From NCBI GenBank assembly GCA_041600915.1, contig JBFIJC010000152.1:1-8370 (forward strand): a stretch of DNA of 8,370 nucleotides, in the 5' to 3' direction. The translations under genes and the position numbers were made by a program. Positions 1 to 5,722 of this stretch are shown here, one piece after another; the stretch's first letter is position 1; each line of letters starts with the position of its first letter. The notes beneath the pieces were generated by a model that was not told the DNA's origin, made no database searches, and worked only from the letters and a program-made list of their open reading frames with translations. The DNA comes from Nitrogeniibacter sp041600915. Its GTDB lineage: Bacteria > Pseudomonadota > Gammaproteobacteria > Burkholderiales > Rhodocyclaceae.

Positions 1-129
1 CCGCCGCGCGACAGCCTGGACAACAACGACGGCCACGGATTTTTTGAAGCACTGGGCGACGCCCTGGTGACCGGTCCGACCCGGACCAATGTGAATGATT
101 TTCGCGCCATCCTGATCGGACCGGCGTGA
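1..129 (+). CDS. Glycerate kinase / hydroxypyruvate reductase (MOFRL family), C-terminal fragment
   Basis: An open frame enters from the left edge and ends at TGA 127-129, leaving the last 42 residues of a protein whose start lies outside the window. The tail contains LDNNDGHGFFEALGD, then LVTGPTRTNVNDFRAIL. This is the typical end of the MOFRL domain (glycerate 2-kinase / TtuD-type hydroxypyruvate reductase), in which an ND motif and a GPTxTNVNDxR motif close the protein. Family members act on glycerate or hydroxypyruvate in glyoxylate, tartronate or serine-cycle metabolism. The exact reaction cannot be decided from this fragment. It lies 19 bp upstream of the GlcG-like gene on the same strand, so the two are probably co-transcribed and unrelated to the paa genes to the right. 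Confidence 0.82.
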   Translation, partial: PPRDSLDNNDGHGFFEALGDALVTGPTRTNVNDFRAILIGPA

Positions 130-148
130 CAGCAAGGACGCTAAAGCC

Positions 149-553
149 ATGAAGACGATAAGCATGCTCACCCTGAACGACGCAAAGCGGATTGCCGCGG
201 CCGCTGAATCCGAGGCGCTGGCCAATGGCTGGGCGGTCAGCATCGCCATCTGCGACGCCGGCGGTCACGCCTTGTGGCTGCAACGCATGGACGGCGCGCC
301 GCTGATGAGCGCCGCCGTGGCGCCCGAAAAAGCGCGCACCTGCGTGCTCACCGGCAAGCCCAGCAAGGTGTTTGAAGATATGGTCAACAAGGGCCGCTTC
401 GCCGCGCTGGCCATGCCGGTGGTGCCGCTCGAAGGCGGCGAACCGATCATTGTCGACGGCATGGTGATCGGCGCGGTCGGTGTGTCGGGCGTGACGGCGG
501 GTGAGGACGCGCAGGTGGCGCGGTCAGGCGTGGCGGCGCTGGGCGGGGTGTAG
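149..553 (+). CDS. GlcG/HbpS-like (DUF336) protein
   Basis: The 134-residue product fills the whole length of the small GlcG/HbpS family. Recognisable landmarks are the N-terminal LTLNDAKRIAAAAESEA helix, the CDAGGHALWLQRMDGA strand-turn (about residues 35-50), the A-P-E-KA segment (58-62), and the C-terminal GAVGVSGVTAGEDAQVARSGVAAL signature (108-131). Members are cytoplasmic or exported and are often found near glycolate, glyoxylate or diol-degradation genes. Some bind haem, but most have no proven function. No signal peptide is visible here. The ATG at 149 has AAGGA at 134-138, a slightly long spacing. An internal ATG at 164 is possible but has a poorer ribosome site. Its position directly after the glycerate kinase suggests a glyoxylate/glycerate operon. 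The family assignment is firm; the function is not known. Confidence 0.85.
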   Translation: MKTISMLTLNDAKRIAAAAESEALANGWAVSIAICDAGGHALWLQRMDGAPLMSAAVAPEKARTCVLTGKPSKVFEDMVNKGRFAALAMPVVPLEGGEPIIVDGMVIGAVGVSGVTAGEDAQVARSGVAALGGV

Positions 554-589
554 TAGTTGCCGCAGGCCGATTAAAACCGGGGCGTCACA

Positions 590-678
590 CGTAAGGCGGA
601 TAAGCGAAGCGCATCCGCCGGACAGCGCCTCCGCTGGGGCAGCGATGGCGGATGCGCCTGCGGCTTATCCGCCCTACG
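590..678. repeat. REP/BIME-like paired inverted repeat
   Basis: Two arms, 590-619 and 647-678, are imperfect reverse complements of each other. Each arm is also a small hairpin of its own, with GGCGGAT at 595-601 pairing with ATCCGCC at 613-619, and GGCGGAT at 647-653 pairing with ATCCGCC at 667-673. A further 5-bp stem (CAGCG 623-627 with CGCTG 632-636) sits between them. This head-to-head arrangement resembles the BIMEs made of REP units in enterobacteria, and the outer end CTTATCCGCCCTACG resembles the E. coli REP end. It fills most of the 151-bp gap between two converging genes (GlcG-like and paaY), where such a structure could end or protect both transcripts. No T-tract accompanies it, so a classical intrinsic terminator is not claimed. 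Confidence 0.8.
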
Positions 679-704
679 GGGGCTGCGTGTCGACACCCCT
701 CGCC

Positions 705-1313
705 TTAGCCGCCCTTTTTTAGATCCACCAGCGGCACCACGCTGTCGTCAAAACGCAGCCGCTCGCGGCCCGGCTCCATTTCGCTGAGCGGCGCGCAGGG
801 CTTGAGCGTGGCGAGGCAGCGCTCGGTCAGCTCCTGATAGGTTCGGGTGCCGTCGCTCTTCCAGGCAATCTCCTGGTCGGACAGCTCGCGCACGACCTTG
901 GCCGGCATGCCGGCGACGAGGTGGCGGGCGGGCAGTTCCATGCCGGCTTTAACGAAGGCGCAGGCGGCGACGATGGTGGCTTCGCCGACGATGGCGTTGT
1001 CCATCACGACGGCGTTCATGCCGATCAGCGCGTTCTTGCCGACGCGGCAGCCGTGCAACACGGCGCCGTGGCCGACGTGGCCGTTTTCTTCAACCACCGT
1101 ATCCGTGCCGGGGAAACCGTGCATCACGCAGGTGTCCTGCACGTTGGAGCCGGCTTCGAGCACGATGCGGCCGAAGTCGCCGCGCAGGCTGGCCAACGGG
1201 GCGACATAGCAGTGCGGGCCGACGATGACGTCGCCGATGAGCACGGCGTCGGGGTGCACGAAGGCGGTGGGGTGGATGACCGGTTTGACGCCGTCGATTT
1301 CGTAGCAGGGCAT
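705..1313 (-). CDS. paaY: PaaY, hexapeptide-repeat thioesterase of phenylacetate catabolism
   Basis: The 202-residue product is a left-handed beta-helix protein of the gamma-carbonic-anhydrase/PaaY/CaiE group. Family signs are the repeated hexapeptide pattern over about residues 14-135, LRGDFG (43-48), NVQD (57-60), and three probable metal-binding histidines: His65 (CVMHGFPG), His82 and His87 (GHGAVLHGC). The C-terminal alpha-helical extension after VAGMPAKVVRELSD is usual for PaaY. In E. coli PaaY has been described as a thioesterase that removes inhibitory CoA esters formed from the phenylacetyl-CoA epoxide branch and influences pathway induction; the role here is inferred from that. I chose the ATG at 1313 because AAGGA lies 8 bp upstream on the minus strand and the family begins near this point. 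An in-frame extension up to 1451 would run through the REP-like repeat and is unlikely to be translated. It lies downstream of paaN on the same strand. Confidence 0.9.
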   Translation of the reverse strand: MPCYEIDGVKPVIHPTAFVHPDAVLIGDVIVGPHCYVAPLASLRGDFGRIVLEAGSNVQDTCVMHGFPGTDTVVEENGHVGHGAVLHGCRVGKNALIGMNAVVMDNAIVGEATIVAACAFVKAGMELPARHLVAGMPAKVVRELSDQEIAWKSDGTRTYQELTERCLATLKPCAPLSEMEPGRERLRFDDSVVPLVDLKKGG

Positions 1314-1339
1314 GGCGGGAATCCTTGGTAGAGCGTGAT

Positions 1340-1410
1340 GTAGGGCGGGTTTCAAGCCGCCATTCGGTCGCGGCAGGTGGCGAAGGCGGCGGGTTGAAAT
1401 CCGCCCTACG
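1340..1410. repeat. Second REP-like inverted repeat, upstream of paaY
   Basis: GTAGGGCGGGTTTCAA at 1340-1355 is the near-perfect reverse complement of TTGAAATCCGCCCTAC at 1394-1409 (15 of 16 positions). GCCGCC at 1356-1361 also pairs with GGCGGC at 1385-1390. The right end shares the 12-mer ATCCGCCCTACG with the repeat at 590-678 (667-678 there, 1399-1410 here), while the internal sequence differs. The two therefore look like variants of one repeat family. The element lies in the 134-bp gap between the end of paaN and the start of paaY, within the probable paaN-paaY transcript. It may stabilise upstream mRNA or reduce read-through into paaY. Confidence 0.75.
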
Positions 1411-1418
1411 GATTGCAA

Positions 1419-1441
1419 GGGGCGGGCGTGCTGCCCGCCCC
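1419..1441. terminator. GC-rich hairpin just past the paaN stop, possible weak terminator
   Basis: GGGGCGGGC (1419-1427) and GCCCGCCCC (1433-1441) form a perfect 9-bp stem with the loop GTGCT. It begins 7 bp beyond the paaN stop codon on the minus strand. No run of T follows on either strand, so it does not meet the usual rule for an intrinsic terminator. It could attenuate paaY, protect the paaN mRNA end, or be part of the adjacent repeat. Confidence 0.4.
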
Positions 1442-1447
1442 GGCACA

Positions 1448-3115
1448 TCACTCGGCGACGTGGTAGCGGCGCTGAATCACGCGGAAGCGGTTGGCGACGA
1501 AGGCCGAGTCCGAGTAGCTGGCGTTGGCCGAGGGGTTGGCGCCGGTGCCGTGGTAGTCGGAGAAGGCCGCCGACTGGTTTACGAACACACCGCCGGTCAG
1601 GTTGATCGACAGCGCGACGCCGGCGCGCAGGGTGGCGTCGGTCATGGCGTCGATCACGTCTTGCTTGGTCGAGTACAGGCCGACGGTCAGCGCGCCGTGT
1701 TCCTTGACGATGCGCTCCGACAGGGCGATGGCCGCCGCGCCGTCGGCGACCTTGACCACGAAGCTGATCGGGCCGAAGCGCTCTTCCATATAGCTCTTTT
1801 CGTCCGCCGCGTCGCAGGTGAGCAGCACCGGCGTGTACACCGTGGCGTCGGGGAACTGCGGGTGCACCAGTTTTTTGGAGTCGAGCACGATCTTGCCGTG
1901 CGCGCCGGCTTCGTTGATGCGGTCGACCGTGGCGTCGGACTGAATGGCGCCGAGCACAGCCGAGGCCACGTTGATGTCGCCGAGGAATTTTTCGATCGCC
2001 GCACCCAGGTCGTGCGCCACTTCGTCAAAGCTCTTGTGGCCCTGATCGGTGTCGATGCCGTCGGCCGGCACCAGGATGGCTTGCGTGGTGGTGCACATCT
2101 GGCCCGAGTACAGGCTGAGCGTGAAGGCCATGTTGCGAAGCATGGCCTTGTAGCTGTCGGTGGATTCGATCACCACGTTGTTCACCCCGGCCAGCTCGGC
2201 ATACACATTGGCCTGGCGGGCGTTGTCGATCAGCCACTGACCGAAGACATTGCTGCCGGTGAAGTCGATGGACTTGATCGCCGGGTGGGTCGCCAGCGCC
2301 TGGGTTTCGGCGCGCTTTTCGACCACGGCCAGGCTGATCAGGTTGGCGTCGAGGCCGGCCTCAACGAGCACTTCACGCGCGATGCGCACGGTGATGGCGG
2401 CGGGCAGAATCGCATTGCTGTGCGCCTTGATGATCACCGGGTTGCCGGTGGCCAGCGCGGCGAACACGCCGGGGTAGGTGTTCCAGGTGGGGAAGGTGCC
2501 GCAGCCGATCACCAGCGCGACACCGCGGCCGACGATCTCGAAATGCTTCTTCATCACCAGCGGCGGGTTCTTGCCCTGCGGCTTCTCCCACTTCGCTTCG
2601 GGGGTGATGCGCGACTGCTCATCCCAGGCGTAGGCCACGGCTTCCAGACCGCGATCCTGCGCATGCGGGCCGCCGGCCTGGAAGGCCATCATCCAGCCCT
2701 GGCCGGTGGTCAGCATCACGGCGTGGGCAATCTCGAAGCTGCGCTTGTTGAGGCGGTCGAGGATTTCCAGGCACACACCAGTGCGTCCGGCGGCGCCGAG
2801 TTTTTGCCAGGCCGGCATGGCGGCCTGGGCCGCGTCGATCAGCGCCTCGGTGTCGCACACCGGGTAGCTCACATTCATTGCCACGCCGTAGGGCGAGGTT
2901 TCGGTCGCCGCCGTGCCGCGCTGGCCGGGCTGGTTCAGTGCGAACTCGCGGCCGAAGCAGGCTTCGACCGCGGCCTTGCCGTCGACATCGGCGGTTTCGC
3001 CGTACACGCGCGGGCTGGGCATTTCGCTGAACGGCGTCCAGTAGGCGCGGGTGCGGATGGCGCCGAGCGCCTGTTCCAGCGTGGCCTGGTGCTTCTCGAA
3101 AAGCGGGTGCGACAT
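1448..3115 (-). CDS. paaN: PaaN, phenylacetate-pathway aldehyde dehydrogenase
   Basis: The 555-residue product is an aldehyde dehydrogenase of the PaaN type. It is expected to oxidise the semialdehyde produced by hydrolytic opening of oxepin-CoA to 3-oxo-5,6-dehydrosuberyl-CoA. Visible landmarks are the cofactor region ALVIGCGTFPTWNTYPG (200-216), GNPVIIKAHSNAILP (224-238), FTGS (285-288), the probable catalytic Glu307 in AELAG, the nucleophile Cys341 in SGQMCTTTQ, and EERFGPISF (444-452). Unlike E. coli PaaZ (about 680 residues), it lacks a C-terminal MaoC-type hydratase domain, so ring opening must come from another protein. The start at 3115 is supported by AAGGAG six bases upstream; an ATG 11 codons further out lacks this. 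Alternative names for such genes are paaZ (as in Azoarcus) and pacL. It is first in a minus-strand unit with paaY and is driven by the promoter at 3215-3243. Confidence 0.92.
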   Translation of the reverse strand: MSHPLFEKHQATLEQALGAIRTRAYWTPFSEMPSPRVYGETADVDGKAAVEACFGREFALNQPGQRGTAATETSPYGVAMNVSYPVCDTEALIDAAQAAMPAWQKLGAAGRTGVCLEILDRLNKRSFEIAHAVMLTTGQGWMMAFQAGGPHAQDRGLEAVAYAWDEQSRITPEAKWEKPQGKNPPLVMKKHFEIVGRGVALVIGCGTFPTWNTYPGVFAALATGNPVIIKAHSNAILPAAITVRIAREVLVEAGLDANLISLAVVEKRAETQALATHPAIKSIDFTGSNVFGQWLIDNARQANVYAELAGVNNVVIESTDSYKAMLRNMAFTLSLYSGQMCTTTQAILVPADGIDTDQGHKSFDEVAHDLGAAIEKFLGDINVASAVLGAIQSDATVDRINEAGAHGKIVLDSKKLVHPQFPDATVYTPVLLTCDAADEKSYMEERFGPISFVVKVADGAAAIALSERIVKEHGALTVGLYSTKQDVIDAMTDATLRAGVALSINLTGGVFVNQSAAFSDYHGTGANPSANASYSDSAFVANRFRVIQRRYHVAE

Positions 3116-3201
3116 GGTGTCTCCTTCACGGGGCTGGCGGCCTGCCACGGCGTAGCGTGTGCGTGTGGCGACCGGTTTTTGATCTCAGGGGGCTTGCTTT
3201 T

Positions 3202-3215
3202 TTGACGTATATCAA
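3202..3215. promoter_or_regulatory. Putative FNR/ANR-type box
   Basis: TTGACGTATATCAA matches the FNR consensus TTGATNNNNATCAA at 9 of 10 defined positions. Its centre is at 3208.5, which coincides with the predicted transcription start of paaN on the minus strand, and it overlaps the last base of that promoter's -10 element. Binding there would be expected to repress paaN. For the rightward paaG operon it lies about 167 bp before the ATG, and an activating geometry would need a start near 3250. The match is seen in the sequence; binding and the sign of regulation are inference. Confidence 0.55.
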
Positions 3216-3243
3216 TTTTACTGTTGATCGACCGGTCGGTCAA
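3215..3243 (-). promoter_or_regulatory. Sigma70-type promoter of paaN-paaY
   Basis: Read on the minus strand, TTGACC (3243-3238) is followed by a 17-bp spacer and TAAAAT (3220-3215). Each hexamer has 5 of 6 consensus bases at the optimal distance. The start of transcription should fall near 3208, giving a leader of about 90 bases before the paaN ATG. The TetR-type palindrome at 3224-3243 covers the -35 element and most of the spacer, so this promoter looks repressible. The rightward promoter for paaG is less clear; TTGCTT at 3194-3199 with TTTACT at 3217-3222 (17-bp spacer) is only a weak candidate. Confidence 0.7.
3224..3243. promoter_or_regulatory. TetR-type operator palindrome (possible PaaR site)
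   Basis: TTGATCGACCGGTCGGTCAA is a 20-bp inverted repeat with 9 of 10 base pairs symmetric and a perfect 10-bp core, CGACCGGTCG (3229-3238). Length, symmetry and the ACCGGT-type core fit operators of TetR-family repressors. Phenylacetate clusters of betaproteobacteria are commonly controlled by the TetR-family repressor PaaR responding to phenylacetyl-CoA. It overlaps the paaN promoter and lies upstream of paaG, a position suited to joint control of both transcripts. The palindrome is seen directly; naming PaaR is inference because no regulator gene is in the window. Confidence 0.65.
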
Positions 3244-3375
3244 ACAAAGAAAAGCAAACGCCCCGACCGGAACAGTACAGCTTGCCGGATGCGATTGCCC
3301 GAGATGGCGAACGCGACCGGTGCAGGAGACAACCGCAAGCCGGGGCCAGGACCCTGGCGGCCAAAGGACGACACG

Positions 3376-4182
3376 ATGGCGCAAGACTTCGAGACGATTG
3401 CCCTGAACATCGAGGACGGCGTGGCCACGCTGACCCTCAACCGGCCCGACCGGCTCAACAGCTTTACCGATGCGATGCACGCCGAGGTGCGCAGCGCGCT
3501 GGACCTCATCCGTGCCGGTCGTGCCGATGGCTCGGTGCGCGCGATGGTGCTGACCGGGGCGGGTCGCGGCTTTTGCGCCGGGCAGGATCTGTCGGATCGC
3601 AGCGTGTCGGCCGGCGATGCCGCGCCGGACCTGGGCGCCTCGGTCGAGAAAAACTACAAGCCGCTGGTGATGGCGCTGCGCGCACTCGACATGCCGGTGA
3701 TTGCCGCCGTCAATGGCGTGGCCGCCGGCGCGGGCGCCAATCTGGCGCTGGCCTGCGACCTGGTGTTTGCCGCGCGCTCGGCGAGCTTCATTCAGGCCTT
3801 CTGCAAGCTGGGGCTGATCCCCGACACCGGCGGCACCTGGATTTTGCCGCGACTGCTCGGCCCGGCACGGGCGATGGGCCTTGCGATGCTGGGCGACAAA
3901 CTGCCGGCCGAGCAGGCCGAAGCCTGGGGCCTGATCTGGAAGTGTGTGGATGACGCCGACTTGATGCCGACGGTGAGCGCGCTCGCCAAACAAATGGCGG
4001 CCGGCCCGACCTTTGGTTTCGCGCAGACCAAGAAAGCGATCTGGGCCAGCTCCACGCAGGATTTCGCCACCCAGCTCGACATGGAGCGCGACATGATGCG
4101 CGCCTGTGGTCAGTCGGATGACTACCGTGAGGGCGTCGCCGCCTTCATGGAAAAGCGCACGCCGCAGTTCAAGGGGCGCTGA
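3376..4182 (+). CDS. paaG: PaaG, ring-1,2-epoxyphenylacetyl-CoA isomerase (enoyl-CoA hydratase/isomerase fold)
   Basis: The 268-residue crotonase-fold enzyme is predicted to convert ring-1,2-epoxyphenylacetyl-CoA to oxepin-CoA and to shift double bonds later in the pathway. Oxyanion-hole segments are visible at GAGRGFCAGQDLSDR (61-75) and NGVAAGAGANLALACD (113-128). The segment KLGLIPDTGGTW (144-155) carries Asp150, which aligns in kind with the single catalytic Asp of PaaG; general hydratases have Glu here. RTPQFKGR at the C-terminus is typical of the group. The ATG at 3376 has AAAGGA at 3363-3368, seven bases before it. The frame remains open upstream to 3157, but that stretch crosses the promoter and operator. 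It is the first gene of the rightward operon and ends three bases before paaH. It could be labelled PaaB in the older Pseudomonas scheme. Confidence 0.9.
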   Translation: MAQDFETIALNIEDGVATLTLNRPDRLNSFTDAMHAEVRSALDLIRAGRADGSVRAMVLTGAGRGFCAGQDLSDRSVSAGDAAPDLGASVEKNYKPLVMALRALDMPVIAAVNGVAAGAGANLALACDLVFAARSASFIQAFCKLGLIPDTGGTWILPRLLGPARAMGLAMLGDKLPAEQAEAWGLIWKCVDDADLMPTVSALAKQMAAGPTFGFAQTKKAIWASSTQDFATQLDMERDMMRACGQSDDYREGVAAFMEKRTPQFKGR

Positions 4183-4185
4183 GCG

Positions 4186-5712
4186 ATGGACGCACTCAAA
4201 ACCTCCCAGCGGGTGCTGGTGATCGGCGCCGGCGCGATGGGCAGCGGCATTGCCCACGTGGCGGCCGTCGCCGGTCACACTGTCTATTTGTACGACATGC
4301 AGGCTGAGGCGGTCGAGCGTGGTCGAGCCGGCATCGCCAAGGATCTGGCCTTTCTGGTGAGCCGCGACAAGCTTACGCAGGATGCGGCCGATGCCGCGCT
4401 GGCGCGAGTGATCGCGATCAGCAATCTGGCCGACGCCGCCGACGCGATGCTGGCGATCGAGGCCATTGTTGAGCGGCTGGATGTGAAGCAGACGCTGTTT
4501 GCCGAGCTCGAAGCCTTGCTCTCGCCCGAGGCGATTCTCGCCACAAACACCTCGTCACTGTCGATTACCGCCATGGCGGCGCCGCTGGCGCGCCCCGGTC
4601 AGGTGGTTGGCATGCACTTTTTCAACCCGGCGCCGCGCATGAAGCTGGTCGAGGTCGTGTCCGGCCTGGCCACCGACCCGGCCGTGGCCCGGACGGTGCA
4701 CGCTACCGCCAAGGCCTGGGGCAAGGTGCCGGTGTTCGCCAAATCGACGCCGGGCTTCATCGTCAATCGCGTGGCGCGCCCCTACTACGGCGAGGCGCTG
4801 CGCGTGCTGGCCGAGCAGGCCGCCACGCCGGCGACGCTGGACGCGGTGATGCGCGAGGGCTGCGGCTTTCCGATGGGGCCTTTCGAACTCATGGACCTGA
4901 TTGGCCACGACGTGAATCACGCGGTCAGCCAGTCGGTGTTTGCCGCCTGCTTTAACGACAGCCGCTACACCCCGCATCTGATTCAGCAAGAGCTGGTGCA
5001 CGCCGGACGTTTCGGTCGCAAGAGCGGGCAGGGTTTTTACGCTTACGGCGAAGGCAAGAGCCTGCCGGTATCGAGCGATTTCGCACCCGCCTCGCCGGTT
5101 CGCCGTGTGCGCGTGGTCGGCGACCTCGGCCCGGCGGCCGCCTTGATCGGCCGCATCGAGCAGGCCGGCGTGACCGTCGAGCGCACCGCTGGCAGTGGTC
5201 ATGGCTGGCTGGAGATCGGCTCGGCGCGACTGATGATGAGCGATGGCCGCACGGCCACCCGACGCGCGGTCGACAGCGGTTTTGACCATGTCGTGCTGTT
5301 CGATCTGTGTCTCGATTTTGCAAAGACACCGCGCCTCACGCTGTGCGCGGCCGACCAGTGTGGTCGTGGCGCGCTGACCGACGTGGTCGGCACGCTGCAG
5401 GCGGCAGGTCTGGCCGTGGCGCAGCTAGACGACGTGGCCGGCATGCTCGGCCTGCGCACCGTGGCCATGCTGGCCAACGAGGCGGCCGACGCCGTCCTGG
5501 CCGGCATTGGCTCGGCGACCGACATCGACACCGCCATGCGCTATGGCACCAATTACCCGCTCGGGCCGCTGGCCTGGGCCGACCGTCTCGGCCCGGCCTT
5601 TGTGGCCGAAGTGCTCGATCACTTGCGCGCGCACTATGTCGACACCCGCTACCGACTCTCGCCGCTCCTGCAACGCAAGGCGCTGACCGGCGCGACTTTT
5701 CATGCCAAATGA
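4186..5712 (+). CDS. paaH: PaaH, NAD-dependent 3-hydroxyacyl-CoA dehydrogenase
   Basis: The 508-residue enzyme is expected to oxidise 3-hydroxyadipyl-CoA to 3-oxoadipyl-CoA. The N-terminal Rossmann domain shows VLVIGAGAMGSGIA (10-23), with GxGxxG at 14-19 and the acidic Asp37 at the end of the second strand, as expected for NAD. NTSSLSI (121-127) and GMHFFNPAPRMKLVEVV (142-158, probable catalytic His144) form the active site. A first 3HCDH C-terminal domain covers about 187-290 (TPGFIVNR to GQGFYAYG). A less conserved stretch of about 120 residues follows, then a second 3HCDH-type domain at about 425-500 (MLANEAADAV, GTNYPLGPLAWAD). This length and double C-terminal layout are usual for the paa-type enzyme. 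It starts three bases after paaG stops, with AGGGG nine bases upstream inside the end of paaG, so translational coupling is likely. Confidence 0.93.
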   Translation: MDALKTSQRVLVIGAGAMGSGIAHVAAVAGHTVYLYDMQAEAVERGRAGIAKDLAFLVSRDKLTQDAADAALARVIAISNLADAADAMLAIEAIVERLDVKQTLFAELEALLSPEAILATNTSSLSITAMAAPLARPGQVVGMHFFNPAPRMKLVEVVSGLATDPAVARTVHATAKAWGKVPVFAKSTPGFIVNRVARPYYGEALRVLAEQAATPATLDAVMREGCGFPMGPFELMDLIGHDVNHAVSQSVFAACFNDSRYTPHLIQQELVHAGRFGRKSGQGFYAYGEGKSLPVSSDFAPASPVRRVRVVGDLGPAAALIGRIEQAGVTVERTAGSGHGWLEIGSARLMMSDGRTATRRAVDSGFDHVVLFDLCLDFAKTPRLTLCAADQCGRGALTDVVGTLQAAGLAVAQLDDVAGMLGLRTVAMLANEAADAVLAGIGSATDIDTAMRYGTNYPLGPLAWADRLGPAFVAEVLDHLRAHYVDTRYRLSPLLQRKALTGATFHAK

Positions 5713-5722
5713 TGTGAGCCCC

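Noticed and set aside
687..696. A perfect 10-bp palindrome, GTGTCGACAC, near the paaY stop.
   Set aside because: It is short, has no loop and no nearby promoter, and lies between converging gene ends; chance is sufficient.
711..721. A run of T as an intrinsic terminator tail after the repeat at 590-678.
   Set aside because: The run lies within the last codons of paaY (the Lys-Lys codons on the minus strand) and about 35 bp beyond the repeat, so it is not adjacent to a stem.
1314..1451. A 46-residue N-terminal extension of PaaY in the same frame.
   Set aside because: It would translate the REP-like repeat and the GC hairpin. Family members begin near MPCYEIDG, and a ribosome site supports the ATG at 1313.
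1325..3205. A 626-codon plus-strand open frame opposite paaN and across part of paaY's upstream region.
   Set aside because: Its translation is rich in G, V, A, H, R and D with no recognisable domain. It mirrors the codon pattern of paaN, which has full aldehyde dehydrogenase motifs. It is a shadow frame caused by high GC at third positions.
2935..4278. A 447-codon minus-strand open frame opposite paaG and extending into the start of paaN.
   Set aside because: It covers the divergent promoter region and lies opposite a clear crotonase gene. Its product is low-complexity, rich in H, R and G, and resembles no family.
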